64,000 nucleotides of DNA from assembly GCA_964058845.1 (NCBI GenBank), contig CAXKVR010000094.1:1-64000 (forward strand). The letters run 5' to 3'. Origin of the DNA: Carex sylvatica (Eukaryota; Streptophyta; Magnoliopsida; Poales; Cyperaceae). Below the pieces are notes generated by a model. The model was not told where the DNA came from, ran no database searches, and saw nothing but the letters and a program-made list of their open reading frames with translations. Shown here piece by piece: positions 29,121 through 41,280 of the stretch. A program made the translations under genes and the position numbers. Numbering within the stretch: position 1 is the first letter of the stretch; each line of letters opens with the position of its first letter.

Positions 29121-30091
29121 TAGGGGTGAAAACGGAGTCGGATTATCCGTTTCGAATCCGATCCGTATCCGATCCGTATCCGGGTATTATCCGAATTCGG
29201 ATAAAATGGATTCAGATTTTAACGGATACGGATTCGGATAAAACGGATTCGGATTTTAATGGATACGGATTCGGATAATTTTTCAATAGGAGCAACAGTC
29301 ACCAAATACGGATACGGATTCGGACAAATATGGTTAAACGGATCGGATATCTGAATCATCCGAACAGTATTCTATCTCTGTTATTTCGCTGTGGTACTCA
29401 TTGAAGTCGGAAAGAGTTATATACTATCTATATATATTCATTTTTTTAGCTGTGGAACTAATGCCTAATCTGAATCATCCGAACAACAGACCTAGCTACC
29501 TCTCCTTTTCTCTGCTTTATAAGGCTCGTACTTCGAGCAAAGCCTTAGCTAGCTTGAAGCCCTTTCTATTCTTTATTAATTGAAGATTCTCTCTCCTATT
29601 CTCTCCTATTTGACAAATAGATATCGTTATTTTTTTAAATGAAAAAATTAATTTGCTCTCATATTAATATATCTTCGCTTTGGAGCAATTTTTTTTGTTT
29701 TTATAAATTTCTGTTAATAATTCTCTTCGTTTATATATCAGTTAGTATTCAATTATATGTTTGATTTTAATTTGATTTTCCCATATATTTAAATTATAAA
29801 TTTAATTAAACTAACTTAAGTTATTCATTTATTTTCATATTTTAATTTTGTTAATTAGTATTTGTATCTTAAAGTTCAAATAATTTAATTATTCGATAAT
29901 TATCCGCTCCGTATCCGTATTCGAATCCGTATTCGTAAATTATCTGTTCCATATCCGTTTAAAGTGGATTTGATTTTGAATTTTAATATCCGTTTACTAT
30001 CCGTATCCGTATTCGTATCCGCTCATTATCCGACAAATGCGAATATGGTATCAGCATTATCCGCTCCGTATCCGCTCCGTTTTCACCCATA
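29121..30091. mobile_element. hAT-type MITE, 971 bp, perfect 8-bp TSD
   Basis: The left end taggggtgaaaacggag and right end ctccgttttcacccata are inverted repeats. The 8-bp flanks atgctatg (29113-29120 and 30092-30099) are identical. Subterminal regions are arrays of 'ggatacggattcgg' and its complement, the reiterated motif seen in several MITEs here. The core is AT-rich and carries no transposase. Confidence 0.92.
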
Positions 30092-30099
30092 ATGCTATG

Positions 30100-31397
30100 T
30101 ATAAAATTTGATATTGTATTTTAAAAAAGAATAATATTGTAGATACAGAGACTTGATATGTCAGGTATAAAATCTCACTGCTATTAATAAATTTTTAAAT
30201 CAATGAAATTTGACTGGACATGATGAAAAGTTTAAATCAATAATTTTCTAATATTTTACACTAACTAGTTCTACTTTTGATATATAGCAATTATAAAAGA
30301 TTACAATTCAAGTTAAAGTCCAACTAGCACAAGTTGTCCCATCTTCATAAATAATTTATGTCCAGTCTTTATAAAGACTTGACATGTTAAGTATAAAAGC
30401 TTTATACCTTATGTATAAAGACTGGACGGAGCCACATTAAACTAAGAATAGATAACTATTTAATTTTAGATTTTGAAAATCGAATATAGGTCTATGTATA
30501 ATCAAACTATAGCCCACATACTAAATTAGTTAATTCACGGCATACCGCAATCTGCTAATTTTATTAGTAAACTAGTTACACCTCTGAAGACTTGAATGCG
30601 TAGGTATAGGTGAAGGCAGCATTGTAAAGGGGTAGGCACTCTGGAAATTTTTTTTTGGACCTGATTATAATTCAGACTTGCCTACCTCTGACGACTGCCT
30701 AAGTCAGAATGGAATCGGCCAAAGACGAGTTAATTTTTTCTGAGTTTTCCCGGTTGGATGAATTTTCTACAGAAAACTGCTAAAATTGAAGCTGAATCGA
30801 AATAATCAACCAAATTTTCACTTAATCTCTTTGCTTCTAGAGAAAAATTACACCGTTTTGGTAGTTCAATCAAACCAATTTTGCATTTTTCATAGTTAAC
30901 TAAGAGATTTGGGGCAGAAAATAGATGTCACAAGCGGCTCAGAAAGAAAGGAAGGAGAAGAGCTTAAAGCATTATAAAATTTTGAATAAACATGGTGTAG
31001 GAGTAGTTTATTGTTCTGCTCTGAGGATATAACTTGATTCTCTCTGAACTATGTTCATACAAGTTATCAAGTAGAAGAGTGGCCTGTGCTGTACAAAATA
31101 TTACTTGATTTTTTGTTTGACTAAGAACATTTCCAAACGAATTTTTAATTAACAACGAATTTTTAATTAGTAAAGAAAAAGTATATCAATCGAGATTTTA
31201 TGATTATACACGTAAAATAATTTAGTATCATTGAAATATTTCATATTATTTTCATTATTTTCTTATCATTATTTACATCCAGTTCAATGATTGTAAGATT
31301 TAATTTAATATTTTATATTATTTTCATATCACCATTTACATCTACTTCAATAATTCTAAGATTTAATCTATGCATTATACTTTGTTTTTTTTAATAC
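30100..31397. other. Intergenic, no gene seen
   Basis: AT-rich spacer. A short palindrome around 30360-30425 ('ctttataaagacttgaca', 'ttatgtataaagac') is the only structure noticed. No coding sequence was recognised. Confidence 0.5.
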
Positions 31398-31405
31398 ATT
31401 ATCAA

Positions 31406-31849
31406 TAGGGGTGGTGAAAAGGCTTGTAGCTCGTGGCTCGATCGTGACTCGCACCTGACTCGCTTGTTATTGGACCGAGCTGTTAACGAGCCAGCTTGTC
31501 ACTAGCTCGGTCCATAATTAACGAGTTCAATCTAGGACCTAGCTTGCCCGCCACCTTGAGAGCTAGCTCGGTTAGGCATCAATTTGTGAATTTGTGTGCA
31601 TTTTATACTGTCTAGCTCGACCCAGCTCGGTTCAGCTCGGCCTAAAAAGTTTATAAAATTCATTTGCTTCTTAAAACAATATCCAATCAGTCCTAGCTCG
31701 TCAGCTCGCGAGCTAGCTCGAGCTGGCTTGTCATGAGTTCAAGCCACTCGGCTATAGCTCGGTCCAGCTCACTCGGCTATAGCTCGGTCCAGAATTAACA
31801 AGCTGAGCTAAGGTCTAGCTTAGACTGAGCCAGCTCGTTGCCACCCCTA
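31406..31849. mobile_element. hAT-type MITE rich in AGCTCG motifs, 444 bp
   Basis: The ends taggggtgg and ccacccct(a) are inverted. The flanks attatcaa (31398-31405) and attattaa (31850-31857) match at 7 of 8 bases. The interior is filled with agctcgg/gctcg oligomers, the same type that forms the ends of the gene-carrying element at 55729-58247. Confidence 0.85.
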
Positions 31850-32192
31850 ATTATTAATAAAGGTAATTTATTTTTTACATTAATTTATTTTTTAATATAA
31901 TTTTTTGACAAATTATTTTTTTATCAAATTTTTTCTTCTTTTTTTATACAAAATAAGATTAAAAAAATATTTCGAATTTCGACTTGATTTAGCAGATTTC
32001 GACCGAATTATTCAATTTTGATTTCACAATCAAATGACTGATTCCGATATTCAAAGCCATAATTTATATTATCTAGACTTCTTGTTTCTTTTATTAATGT
32101 TGTAATTTTTGTTATGTTAATTTTTTTTATAACTATATATGTTCATTTATTCCTGATAAAATTTCTGAGCGCCAGCTGTTAATGCGTTATTG

Positions 32193-32220
<28 letters not shown>
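32193..32220. repeat. (AT)n microsatellite
   Basis: About 14 uninterrupted AT units lie directly beside the 3' end of the neighbouring minus-strand LINE. Confidence 0.95.
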
Positions 32221-32221
<1 letters not shown>

Positions 32222-32223
<2 letters not shown>

Positions 32224-33590
32224 AATAAAAAGGCTAGCGTCCAGTTTCATTTAGAAACACAGTTAATTTACATGACTGGGAGAAGGATGTGAGATTAAAA
32301 CAAAATTCTCTTAGATCCAAATGTATTCCTTAATCCTAAAATAAGCAGATAGCCTCCTACTGCTTTAACCAAAACATAAAACTTGCTAGCTACGAAGTCT
32401 AGCATCAACACACAAAATATGATCAACATATCACAGAAGCATATCAGCAGACCACAAAACAGAAAATAGTATTGTTAATTCTAGCTATCCTTTGCTGTCA
32501 AGGGTTATATTAAAGCAAAAGCCATTAAGTTGGCGATGGGGATGGGAAGGGAGGTGGTGAAGCCATCATCCTCCTGTGTCATTAGCTGGTCATCTCCAGG
32601 GAGCCAAACACACAGTGGAAAGGTCTCCAATACCCCTGCATGCGACATCCATTCCTGAGTAGCCTCCTTGGTCGGCTGTGGAGTGTGGTACCTTTTTGCT
32701 ACCTATCCAATATTCAATCAAAGAGATAGTAAGTAAAATAAGTTGTCGACCTGTTTTAACTTGTATATTGTGAAAACACACTTCATTACGGTGTTTCCAA
32801 ATTGTCCAACATATGCCACTAAAGATCATAAAAAAAGCTTGTCGCTGAAATTTATCTAAAGTTTTAGCAAATGCCATGATGTCATTTAAAGATTTCCATT
32901 GTTTGATATAATTTTGGTTGTTTCCCATCCAAAACCACACTTGTTGAGCAAGTGTACAAGTGAGGAACAAATGGTTAGCCGTTTCAATGTTATTACAAAA
33001 ATGACATTTGGTATTGCCTTTCCAACCTCTGATTTTCAGTTTGTTTTTTGTAAGTATTTTTTTCCTATAAGTTAACCACATGAAAAGTTTAATTTTATGA
33101 GGTATGGGTGTCTACCACCAAATCATGGGATAATCTATATTAATGCCTCTAAATATAAGCATTTTATACAAAGATTGAACTGTGAAGCTCCCTGTGTTTT
33201 TTCATCTCCATGAGATCCTATTAAATGTATGTGCGAAAGAAATGGAACAAATGATGTGAAGAATTTGACCCCAATCTGTTTGATCAACTCCCGTAAGAAT
33301 TCATCTAAAGTGAACACAATGTCCTTGTGAATTTATCACATCGAAAAGCAACACCTGTAGATTAGTACATAGTTCATATACTTAAAAATACGCTGCAGAT
33401 AAGGAGCAGTTACCATACCAAATATCTTCTCAAAATTGAAATTGTGTTTCAGATTTATATGCATGCTACAATTGTCTAGTGACTCTAGTTTTATAATTTC
33501 TGACCAAAAAGGAGAAAAGGCATTACTCTGGCCGGAACTGTAATACAAGTCACTAATGTTTAGCGGAAGTCTGAGACTATTATCACGTTC
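32222..33590 (-). mobile_element. LINE 3: 5'-truncated L1-type fragment
   Basis: Minus-strand frames encode the post-RT linker (AFSPFWSEIIKLES, 33336-33548) and the zf-RVT region (TYRKKILTKNKLKIRGW, KCHFCNNIETANHLFLTC, 32850-33075; then ICWTIWKHRNEVCF). The 3'UTR runs down to about 32222, ending '..ggacgctagcctttttattc'. The endonuclease and most of the RT are missing. Confidence 0.85.
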
Positions 33591-33705
33591 CTAGAAATTA
33601 AATTAATGATGTTATTTTAAAATTTGGATTGGATTCACGTTCCTAGAAATGTTATCAGAAATTAATAATGTTATTTTAAAATTTGGATTGAAAGAAACTA
33701 AAACA
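33584..33705. repeat. Local direct duplication of about 55-60 bp
   Basis: The sequence 'cacgttcctagaaat .. ttattttaaaatttggatt' occurs twice in a row (about 33584-33635 and 33637-33700) at the upstream border of LINE 3. It may be a LINE target-site product or slippage. Confidence 0.7.
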
Positions 33706-33947
33706 TATATCTACTCCTGATATGACATGAGAAAACTACGCTGGTTTACGCATCCCTCTACTTTGCACAGTCTTCGACTTCGACAGTTCGACGGTTCGAC
33801 CCAAACAAGATCTCCTTCCCTCCATCTAGTTGTGAACTTCTGAAGTACACTTTCTCACCGCTCTTCCTTGTACAAAAATATACTTTCCCGCTGAAGCGTT
33901 GCTGGATTTAAAAACCTCTCTTTCTCAGTCTCTCAATCTGACCAAAA

Positions 33948-36788
33948 ATGGGCTTATGGGAAGAGAGGAGAACGCTGGTATTAGTCAATCTTGCCTCAAT
34001 CATGGAGAGAGCAGATGAGGCTTTGCTACCGGCAGTGTACAAGGAGGTCGGTGCTGCGATTCATGCCACGCCGAGCGGTCTCGGGTCATTGACTCTCTTC
34101 AGGTCAATTGTACAGGCGGCGTGCTACCCGCTCGCAGCCTACATGGCTACTCGACACAACCGAGCCCATGTGATTGCTCTTGGTGCGTTTTTGTGGGCTG
34201 CTGCTACCTTCCTTGTCGGCATTTCTAGCACCTTTCTACAGGTGGTTAATTTAGACAAGCTTTTTGTGAGTTTTCGTTTTTGGTTTTTGATTGGAAAACA
34301 ATATAGCTCCCGCTTTTTTGGGCTTTTAGTGGGGAACTGGGGTCTTGGGTGCAAGTCTGGATCCTATGAGGTAATATACCATTGAGTTGAATACAGAAAA
34401 AAAAAAAATACACCATTGAGTTTCAATCCGGACCGTCCGATTAGAATCCGAGTTAATCTGGTCAAGCTTGTAATGCACGAGGTCCCTTTAAGATTTGTAT
34501 TACTGTATAACAAATGGACCGGATTCAAACTAAAGAAAATTGAGTATTCACTTTTGTCTAATTTCTTCTTTTGGCTTATTATTCGAATCTCCTATTGTGT
34601 CTATCTGTTATTGACCAATTTAGTGTTTCCAAGAGATCTTGGAATTTTATCTTTTAATCTTCAATAGATCAGCTAAATTGAAAAATGAAAAATGATCCAT
34701 TTTATCTGCTGTTGAATGTTAGAATTTCATTGTTTTATCTTTTTAAAAAGATTTCATTGCTTTATCAAATCAAATTGGAAATTTGAAGTTTATATGATAG
34801 GTTTTTGAGGCCGTAGCACGGATGGCCTTATGCTATTCATAGCACCCAAGCCTTACTCATACATTAATACTCACAAAAACTGGTTTTTATAGCTCAATGA
34901 AGCCCTTACTTTTTTATAGTTAATTCAGTAAATTACTTGGTGAAGCAGGTAGCAATCTCAAGAGGGCTAGCCTTGGTCATACCAGCTATCCAATCCCTAG
35001 TTGCTGATTCCACTGATGACAAAACACGTGGTTCGGCATTTGGTTGGTTACAATTCACTGGATTTTTCGGCTCCATATTCGGAGGGTTTTTCTCAATTTA
35101 CCTAGCTTCTACCACAATGATGGGTATAGCTGGCTGGAGGATCGCTTTCCATCTAGTTGCACTTATAAGCATGGTAGTTGGATTTCTCGTTTGGCACTTT
35201 GCTGTAGATCCACATTTTGCAGGTGGTGCTATCTTGACTAACAAGCGAGGTATACACAGGTCGGCATTGGAAGAGGCTAAGGATCTAATAAAAGAGGCTA
35301 AATCTGTCATGCAAGTGCCGTCATTTCAAGTTATTGTCGCACAGGGTGTCGCTGGTAGTTTCCCGTGGGCTTCCCTCTCGTTTGTGCCAATGTGGTTTGA
35401 GCTTATTGGATTCTCTCACGCGTACACAGGATTCCTGATGACTCTTTTTTCTGTTGCCACTTCAATTGGGGGTCTGTTTGGGGGTAAGATGGGAGATTTT
35501 CTTTCTCAGCATTTTCCTAATGGAGGAAGGATAATTTTGGCACAGATCAGCTCTGGTTCAGTAATTCCACTTGCAGCAATTTTGCTACTGGCTTTACCAG
35601 ATGACCCATCAACTGGGTTTTCACATGCTCTTGCGATATTCATCATGGGCTTGATCATCTCTTGGAACGGTGCTGCTACAAACAAGTACATCACCTAAAT
35701 TTGTTATGAATATTTTTCTTTTTGTTAAATTTTTGCTAATTATGGGCTCAGGTTAGTATGTTAACAATTTAACAAGCAGAACTGGACAATGTTTTGGTTT
35801 TATCTAGTTTGAACAAAACATCTCATTTGTTTCCCTGGTTGCAAAAAATATGATTATCCTCGAGTTTTTTGCTCATGTACCAACCAAATTCCTCTTATTA
35901 GTATATCCAAAGTTGATGAGTCCCAACAAACTAATTTTTTGCTCCTTACCATCCGGCACTAAGTTATTACTGTCAGACAATGAATGTGATAGAAAGTCAA
36001 TACTACCAACATCAAACTAAATCTTTTCTGACAGAGCTACAACTATGAGTCATCAAGTCGGACTGCAAAATGCAATGCCTAACATGGTGTGAAGTAAACT
36101 CTGAGAAGTTCAAACTGTCAAACCTTAATTTAGTTGTATCCCTTTACTAAATTTATACTTGCAATATCTGATGGAGGTTGTGATGGTATCAGTATGGCAT
36201 CCCAACCTGGCCTTGCTACATAACAATAATAAAATAAATTACCACATTAGTCTTAATTATCACTTAAACAAGGAAAACTGTAATGATTTTTACCTTAATG
36301 TTTGATGTAGCCCAATATTTGCTGAGATCGTACCAGAGGAGCAAAGAACAAGCATCTATGCACTGGACAGATCTTTTGAGTCTGTACTAGCCTCATTTGC
36401 CCCTCCAGTTGTTGGGCTTTTAGCTGAACATGTATATGGATATAAAATAGGAGACAACAATAAGAGTGACGATCCTACGATAAATCAAGAAAATGCTGCC
36501 TCTTTAGCTAAGGCACTTTACACTGCCGTATCTATTCCATATCTGCTTTGTTGCTCGATATATTCCTTCTTGTACTGTACTTATCCAAGAGACAGAGAGC
36601 GGGCTCGGATGCATTCTCTAATTGCTGCAGAAATTGAGCAGATAGAGTCGGATAGTTCAGATATAGAGCAAAATGATCCTCAACTTCAAAATATTCAATT
36701 GGTAGATGTGAACAAAATGAGGATTATGAATTTGGCATATGAGGGGGAACCTGAGCGAGATACTAGCACAGAGAAGTTGCTTTCATAG
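33948..36788 (+). CDS. MFS gene 2: UNE2/spinster-like transporter, near-copy of gene 1
   Basis: Exons 33948-34241, 34949-35685 and 36311-36788 give 502 aa, with the splice sites and phases of gene 1. Exon 1 and most of exon 2 differ from gene 1 by only a few residues. Two changes stand out. A 15-bp in-frame deletion at the start of exon 2 turns SRGLNGIGLALV into SRGLALV, removing five residues from a conserved block at the start of a membrane helix. A TAG ends the protein three codons before gene 1's stop (KLLS* instead of KLLSQKL*). The motif-A-like loop reads GGKMGDFLSQHF. The duplication covers the leader, introns and 3' flank. It may be functional or decaying; the missing NGIGL makes reduced function plausible. 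Confidence 0.88.
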
Positions 36789-37142
36789 AAATTGTAAATG
36801 TAAGTGCACCATTAGTTTATTGATTCGTCTTCCATTTTGATTATTTTTAGCAATCTTAACAGGATCAGTTCGTTTTTTTGTACGAGTGCCTTTTTTTTAT
36901 TTGCATATTTTACTTATCTTTAGCAAGAACGGGATTATATTATATGTAGCTTTCCTTTTCAAAAATATGGATCCATTAATCCTGGACAATGTATCCTATG
37001 AATATTAAAATAAAAAATGAAGACTACGAATCTCCCTAGCTAAAATTACTCGGCAATCGTCATTATTTCCATTTGAGGATGCAAATTGGGAACCGGTTTT
37101 TATTTGAGAAATTTCAGAGCCGTTTTAATTTAATGTTTTTTT

Positions 37143-37660
37143 TGAAAAAAATGTTAGAAACCCGTTTCATTACCATGAAACATTTCACTTACATTCTTCT
37201 AGTTAACTACTAGTTAGCTTATAGCATTGTAGTTGCAACCTACTGTTTTGCAACACCTGCAGTGGAATTACTTTCAGGTCTTCTGGGATTCAGGCTCCAG
37301 CTGCTTCTTTGACATCTGCTGCCACATGACCTAGCCAATAATGCAACACTGAAATAATAAGTAAAACCATATTCATGTGGAATTCTGTTTTTATTAGTAT
37401 ATTGGTGTTGCCATATTGACCACATAATTGCACTAACTACAAGAACAAAAACAGTTCTCTGTTTTGTATCTAAGTTATATGAAAATTGGATTACATCACT
37501 TATTGACTTCTTTATGAAGTGGTTTTGTCAATCCCCCGTCCAAAATCATATGTCTATCAAATGTACATATCAGAAATAAATGATTCACATCTTGTTCCGT
37601 ACAGAATTGGCAATTTGTATTTCGGGACCATCCTTTTTTCTGCAAGTTGATAGAGCAATG
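37143..37660 (-). mobile_element. LINE 4: 3'-terminal fragment
   Basis: Minus-strand reading gives a zf-RVT remnant (GWSRNTNCQFCTEQDVNHLFL, about 37535-37645), then MWSIWQHQYTNKNRIPHEYG (37350-37425), and a 3' end 'catggtaatgaaacgggt' plus an A-rich tract near 37143. The RT and endonuclease are absent. Confidence 0.75.
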
Positions 37661-37914
37661 TAAGCAATTGGTTCTTAAACAAAAATTGAGAATGTCAATT
37701 AAAGAACTGGTTCTTAAGCAAAAAAAAAAAAAATGGGGACTAATGTCGTATTCGTATCATGGAGTTGGTATTTGTATTTGATATATCGTGAGGAGGAAAC
37801 AGAGGATGTAACGAGACAGAAGAGGCGACTGAATCTGACGAAAGAGAGCGACGAGAAAGAAGGCCTGCGCACGAGAGAGATGAGTTTTTAAGTTTTAATT
37901 AGTCTTTTAATTTT

Positions 37915-38455
37915 TTGTTTTTTTGAGAATAAGTGAAAAGTTCCAATAAAAAAATATATTAATAAAGAAAGTATTTACATAGCCATTATGTCAATTCAGT
38001 GGTTTTCGTATGATGTCTAAATATGGTTACATTACAATTAACTAGTAAATAACTTCTCTAAAAAAATTTAAAATGCATCAATGGTGTCAAAGCCATTTCT
38101 CTCAATTTGTACTTTACGCAAAAAGCATCCAGTTGTGTACATCGATTGTTGCCGTATTGATTGTGATGTGCTCTGGTTTCCTTAGTTGAGAAAAAGTTCT
38201 CATATTTCTTTCTTTCTAAATGGCCCAGACTCCTGCTACTCACGCTGTATCCCAACGCAGCTGTCCTTATAGTTGACTGCGCCCTTTCTACTAGATGTCA
38301 ATTGGATTGTTGCCCGTCAACGGCAGTAGGTTTAGTTGTGCCCCCAGACTTCTCCATACCCTGTTAATCTCTTGTTTCCAACTGTGGACCTCTACATAAC
38401 ACATAACTTGGCGCGACCGTGCATCCTCTACTTGCCAGTACTTCTTGTGTTAATT
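37915..38455 (-). mobile_element. LINE 5: 3'-terminal fragment, highly decayed
   Basis: The minus strand carries a broken frame with the VWAI*KERNMRTFS block near 38200, the typical end of a plant LINE ORF2 (compare GLWALCHERNNRIFS in the LINE at 51379-53945). The 3'UTR ends near 37915 with a loose A-rich tail. Several stops are present. Confidence 0.65.
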
Positions 38456-38699
38456 AGTCTTTTAATTAAACTAGTCAATCAGGTTTAAAACCAATAAATC
38501 TAATTCGTCCAGGAAATGCTCCGTTAATTAAATCAGGGAATAATATATGAAGTTAGACGGTGGATGTGCTCATGAACTCAAAACTGGTTTGATGGACATC
38601 AGAATATTACTTTTCCGGATTTGTAACCTAGTGATTTTACTATAATTTTTTAATTTCTAATTTGTTTTTGTGAATATTTGAATTTAAATTGCGATCATA

Positions 38700-38914
38700 C
38701 ATTATTTATTTTAAATTTTAGCTTGTCGATATATATATATATATTTTTTAATGCAGATTATGAGTCAATACTAGCGTTTTTTTTATTTGAATTTAAATTC
38801 TGATCATACGTTAATTTCGGATTATGAGTCAATTTGAATTCCGATCATACGTTTAATTCGGATTCGGATTATTTTCGAATTCGGAGCGGATTATCCGTGT
38901 TCGTTTTCAGCCCT
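38700..38914. mobile_element. Remnant of a hAT-type MITE (right end only)
   Basis: The oligomers 'attcggattcgg' and 'gcggattatccg', and the terminus cgttttcagcccta at 38901-38914, match the right end of the 29121-30091 type. The left terminus was not found. Confidence 0.5.
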
Positions 38915-38939
38915 ACTTGCAGTCGCAGGTGAATTTAAA

Positions 38940-39172
38940 ATATAAAATTTCATTTCGGAGTAGGTCCGATGCTCATTGGACCTACTTTGGTTAGATGGGT
39001 GATCTGGCCATCCAATTGCATCAATAATCGTGTGCTCTGTATTAAAATTCGTATGAGTTTTTATCAATTTCCGTGTACACATATCTTAATGCTAATCTTA
39101 CGATGATAGATCTAATTGAACTTAAAAGTAGGTTCAATGCCCATCGGACCTACTTCTGTCTCATAAAATTTA
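38940..39172. mobile_element. MITE in the promoter region of MFS gene 3
   Basis: Inverted ends: 'aaaatttcatttcggagtag' and 'gtccgatgctcattggacc' at the left against the complement of 'ggttcaatgcccatcggac' and 'ctacttctgtctcataaaat' at the right. The arms are about 60 bp. It ends less than 100 bp before the start codon of MFS gene 3. No TSD was resolved, so the superfamily is open. Confidence 0.7.
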
Positions 39173-39259
39173 GCCTAGTCTGTCCCACACTTCCTCAGTT
39201 CCTCCACTTTTTTAGTGATAGCTGTCTCCATCTCTCTCTCTCTCTCTCACTCAGATCAG

Positions 39260-41280
39260 ATGGCTTTTGGAGAGGATAGAACAACCCTCGTCTTAGTCAA
39301 TCTTGCCTCTATCATGGAGAGCGCCGACGAAGCATTGCTCCCAGCGGTTTACAAGGAGGTGGGTGCCGCATTACACGCCACTCCTACTGGTCTCGGATCG
39401 CTAACTCTGTTTCGCTCAGTCGTACAATCATTGTGCTATCCCCTTGCCGCCTACATGGCATCCCGCTACAACCGGACACGCGTCATCGCTCTAGGCGCCT
39501 TCCTCTGGTCTGCCGCAACCTTCCTTGTAGCCATTTCCACCACTTTCCTTCAGGTTATTGAGTCGATTTTTTTTCATTTTCTTGTTTTTTTTTTTGTCTA
39601 TAATGGGTTTTTTTTTGTTTTTGTTTTGATTATTGACTCTCATATTGAACAAAATTGGTAAAGCCAGGTTGCAGTCTCAAGAGGTCTAAATGGCATTGGA
39701 CTAGCATTAGTGATACCAACAATCCAATCGCTGGTCGCCGATTTGACTGAAGAAGAATCGCGCGGTTCGGCATTTGGATGGTTGCAATTCACCGGAAGTA
39801 TGGGCTCCATAATTGGAACCTTCTTTGGCCTCCTCCTTGCATCCACCACAGTCATGGGTATAGCCGGATGGCGAATCGCTTTCCATCTAGTTGCGGCTAT
39901 AAGCACCATAGTTGGATCACTCGTCTGGTTCTACGCTGTTGACCCTCATTTTGCAACCAAATCCATTTCGTCAAAGAATGAGACCACACAGCAATCCACA
40001 CTCGAAGATATGCGAGAATTTTTGAAAGAAGGAAAGGGTGTCTTGCAGATACCAACATTTCAAATAATTGTTGCTCAAGGTGTTGCCGGCTCGTTTGGAG
40101 GATCTGGTCTCTCTTTTGTCCCAATGTGGTTCGAACTCATCGGGTTCTCTCACGAGTACACTGGTTTTCTGATAGGTGTTTTCCATGTTGCAACTTCAAT
40201 TGGGGGAGTTTTTGGGGGGAAGTTGGGGGATTTTCTTGCTCGGCGTTTCCCTAATGCCGGGAGGATTGTTTTGTCACAGATTAGCGCGGCCTCGGCAATT
40301 CCATTTGCAGCCATTTTGTTGCTGGTGCTACCATATAACCCCTCTACAGGAATTTTGCATGCTGTTGTAATCTTTGTAATGGGTGTACTTGTCTCATGGA
40401 ATGCCCCCGCCACAAACAAGTATGCTTCTTTATTGACATCAATTTATGGCTACTTTGCACAAATTATGTTTATAGATTGCATCACTATCTGTCCTCTCAT
40501 ATGTACTGCTGAAAGCCTGAAACTTCGTTGAAACTTTTAGTTTGGACATAAATTCCCTATTGTTCAATTAAGCATTTTAACCAACTTAACTCATTTTTAT
40601 GTTGGGCAATTAAACACGAAACAACCTGACCTTACCCATATGAGTCTTATTTTCCAAATTTGATCATAAGTCTTGCATGTGTAGCTTCTTTGGGTAATTT
40701 TGAAGTCATTTTTTGTATAGAAACAGCTGTGTTCTCTTGGTCATCCACTATAATTTATTTTGTTTATTGAACTACTTTGAACATATGCAGTCCAATATTT
40801 TCTGAGATTGTACCGGTGAAATCAAGAACAAGCATCTATGCACTGGACAATTCTTGTGAGTCAATACTAGCGTCTTTCGCCCCTCCAATTGTTGGTGCTT
40901 TAGCTGAACATGTCTATGGTTACAAAATAGGAGATTACGACAGGAGCGATGATCCGAAGACCAATCAAGAAAATGCGGCCTCTCTAGCCAAGGCGCTTTA
41001 CACATCTGTATCCATTTCAATGCTACTTTGCTGCTCCATCTATTCCTTCCTGTACTGCACTTACCCGAGAGACAGAGAGCGAGCCCGGATGGATTATCTA
41101 ATAGCTTCAGAAATTGAGCAGATAGACTTAGACAGTTCAGAACAGGTGAGAGATCATACTTCCCTCCAGAATTTTGAATCAGAATATGACAATGAAATGA
41201 GTACTATTGACTTATATCATGAAGGAGGAGGTTTTGAGAGTGATGTTAGTGCGGAGAAACTGCTAGGACATCAATTATAA
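39260..41280 (+). CDS. MFS gene 3: UNE2/spinster-like transporter
   Basis: Exons 39260-39553, 39668-40419 and 40791-41280 give 511 aa with the same phases as gene 1. The first intron is only 114 bp. The start MAFGEDRTTLVLVN aligns with MGLWEERRTLVLVN of genes 1 and 2. TM1 reads IMESADEALLP, with Ser where the paralogues have Arg. The block SRGLNGIGLALVIPTIQ and the loop GGKLGDFLARRF are intact. The central loop (SKNETTQQSTLEDMREFLKE) and the acidic tail differ clearly from genes 1 and 2, so this is an older duplicate. A (CT)n leader lies at 39229-39250, and a MITE lies immediately upstream. Substrate unknown. Confidence 0.93.
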
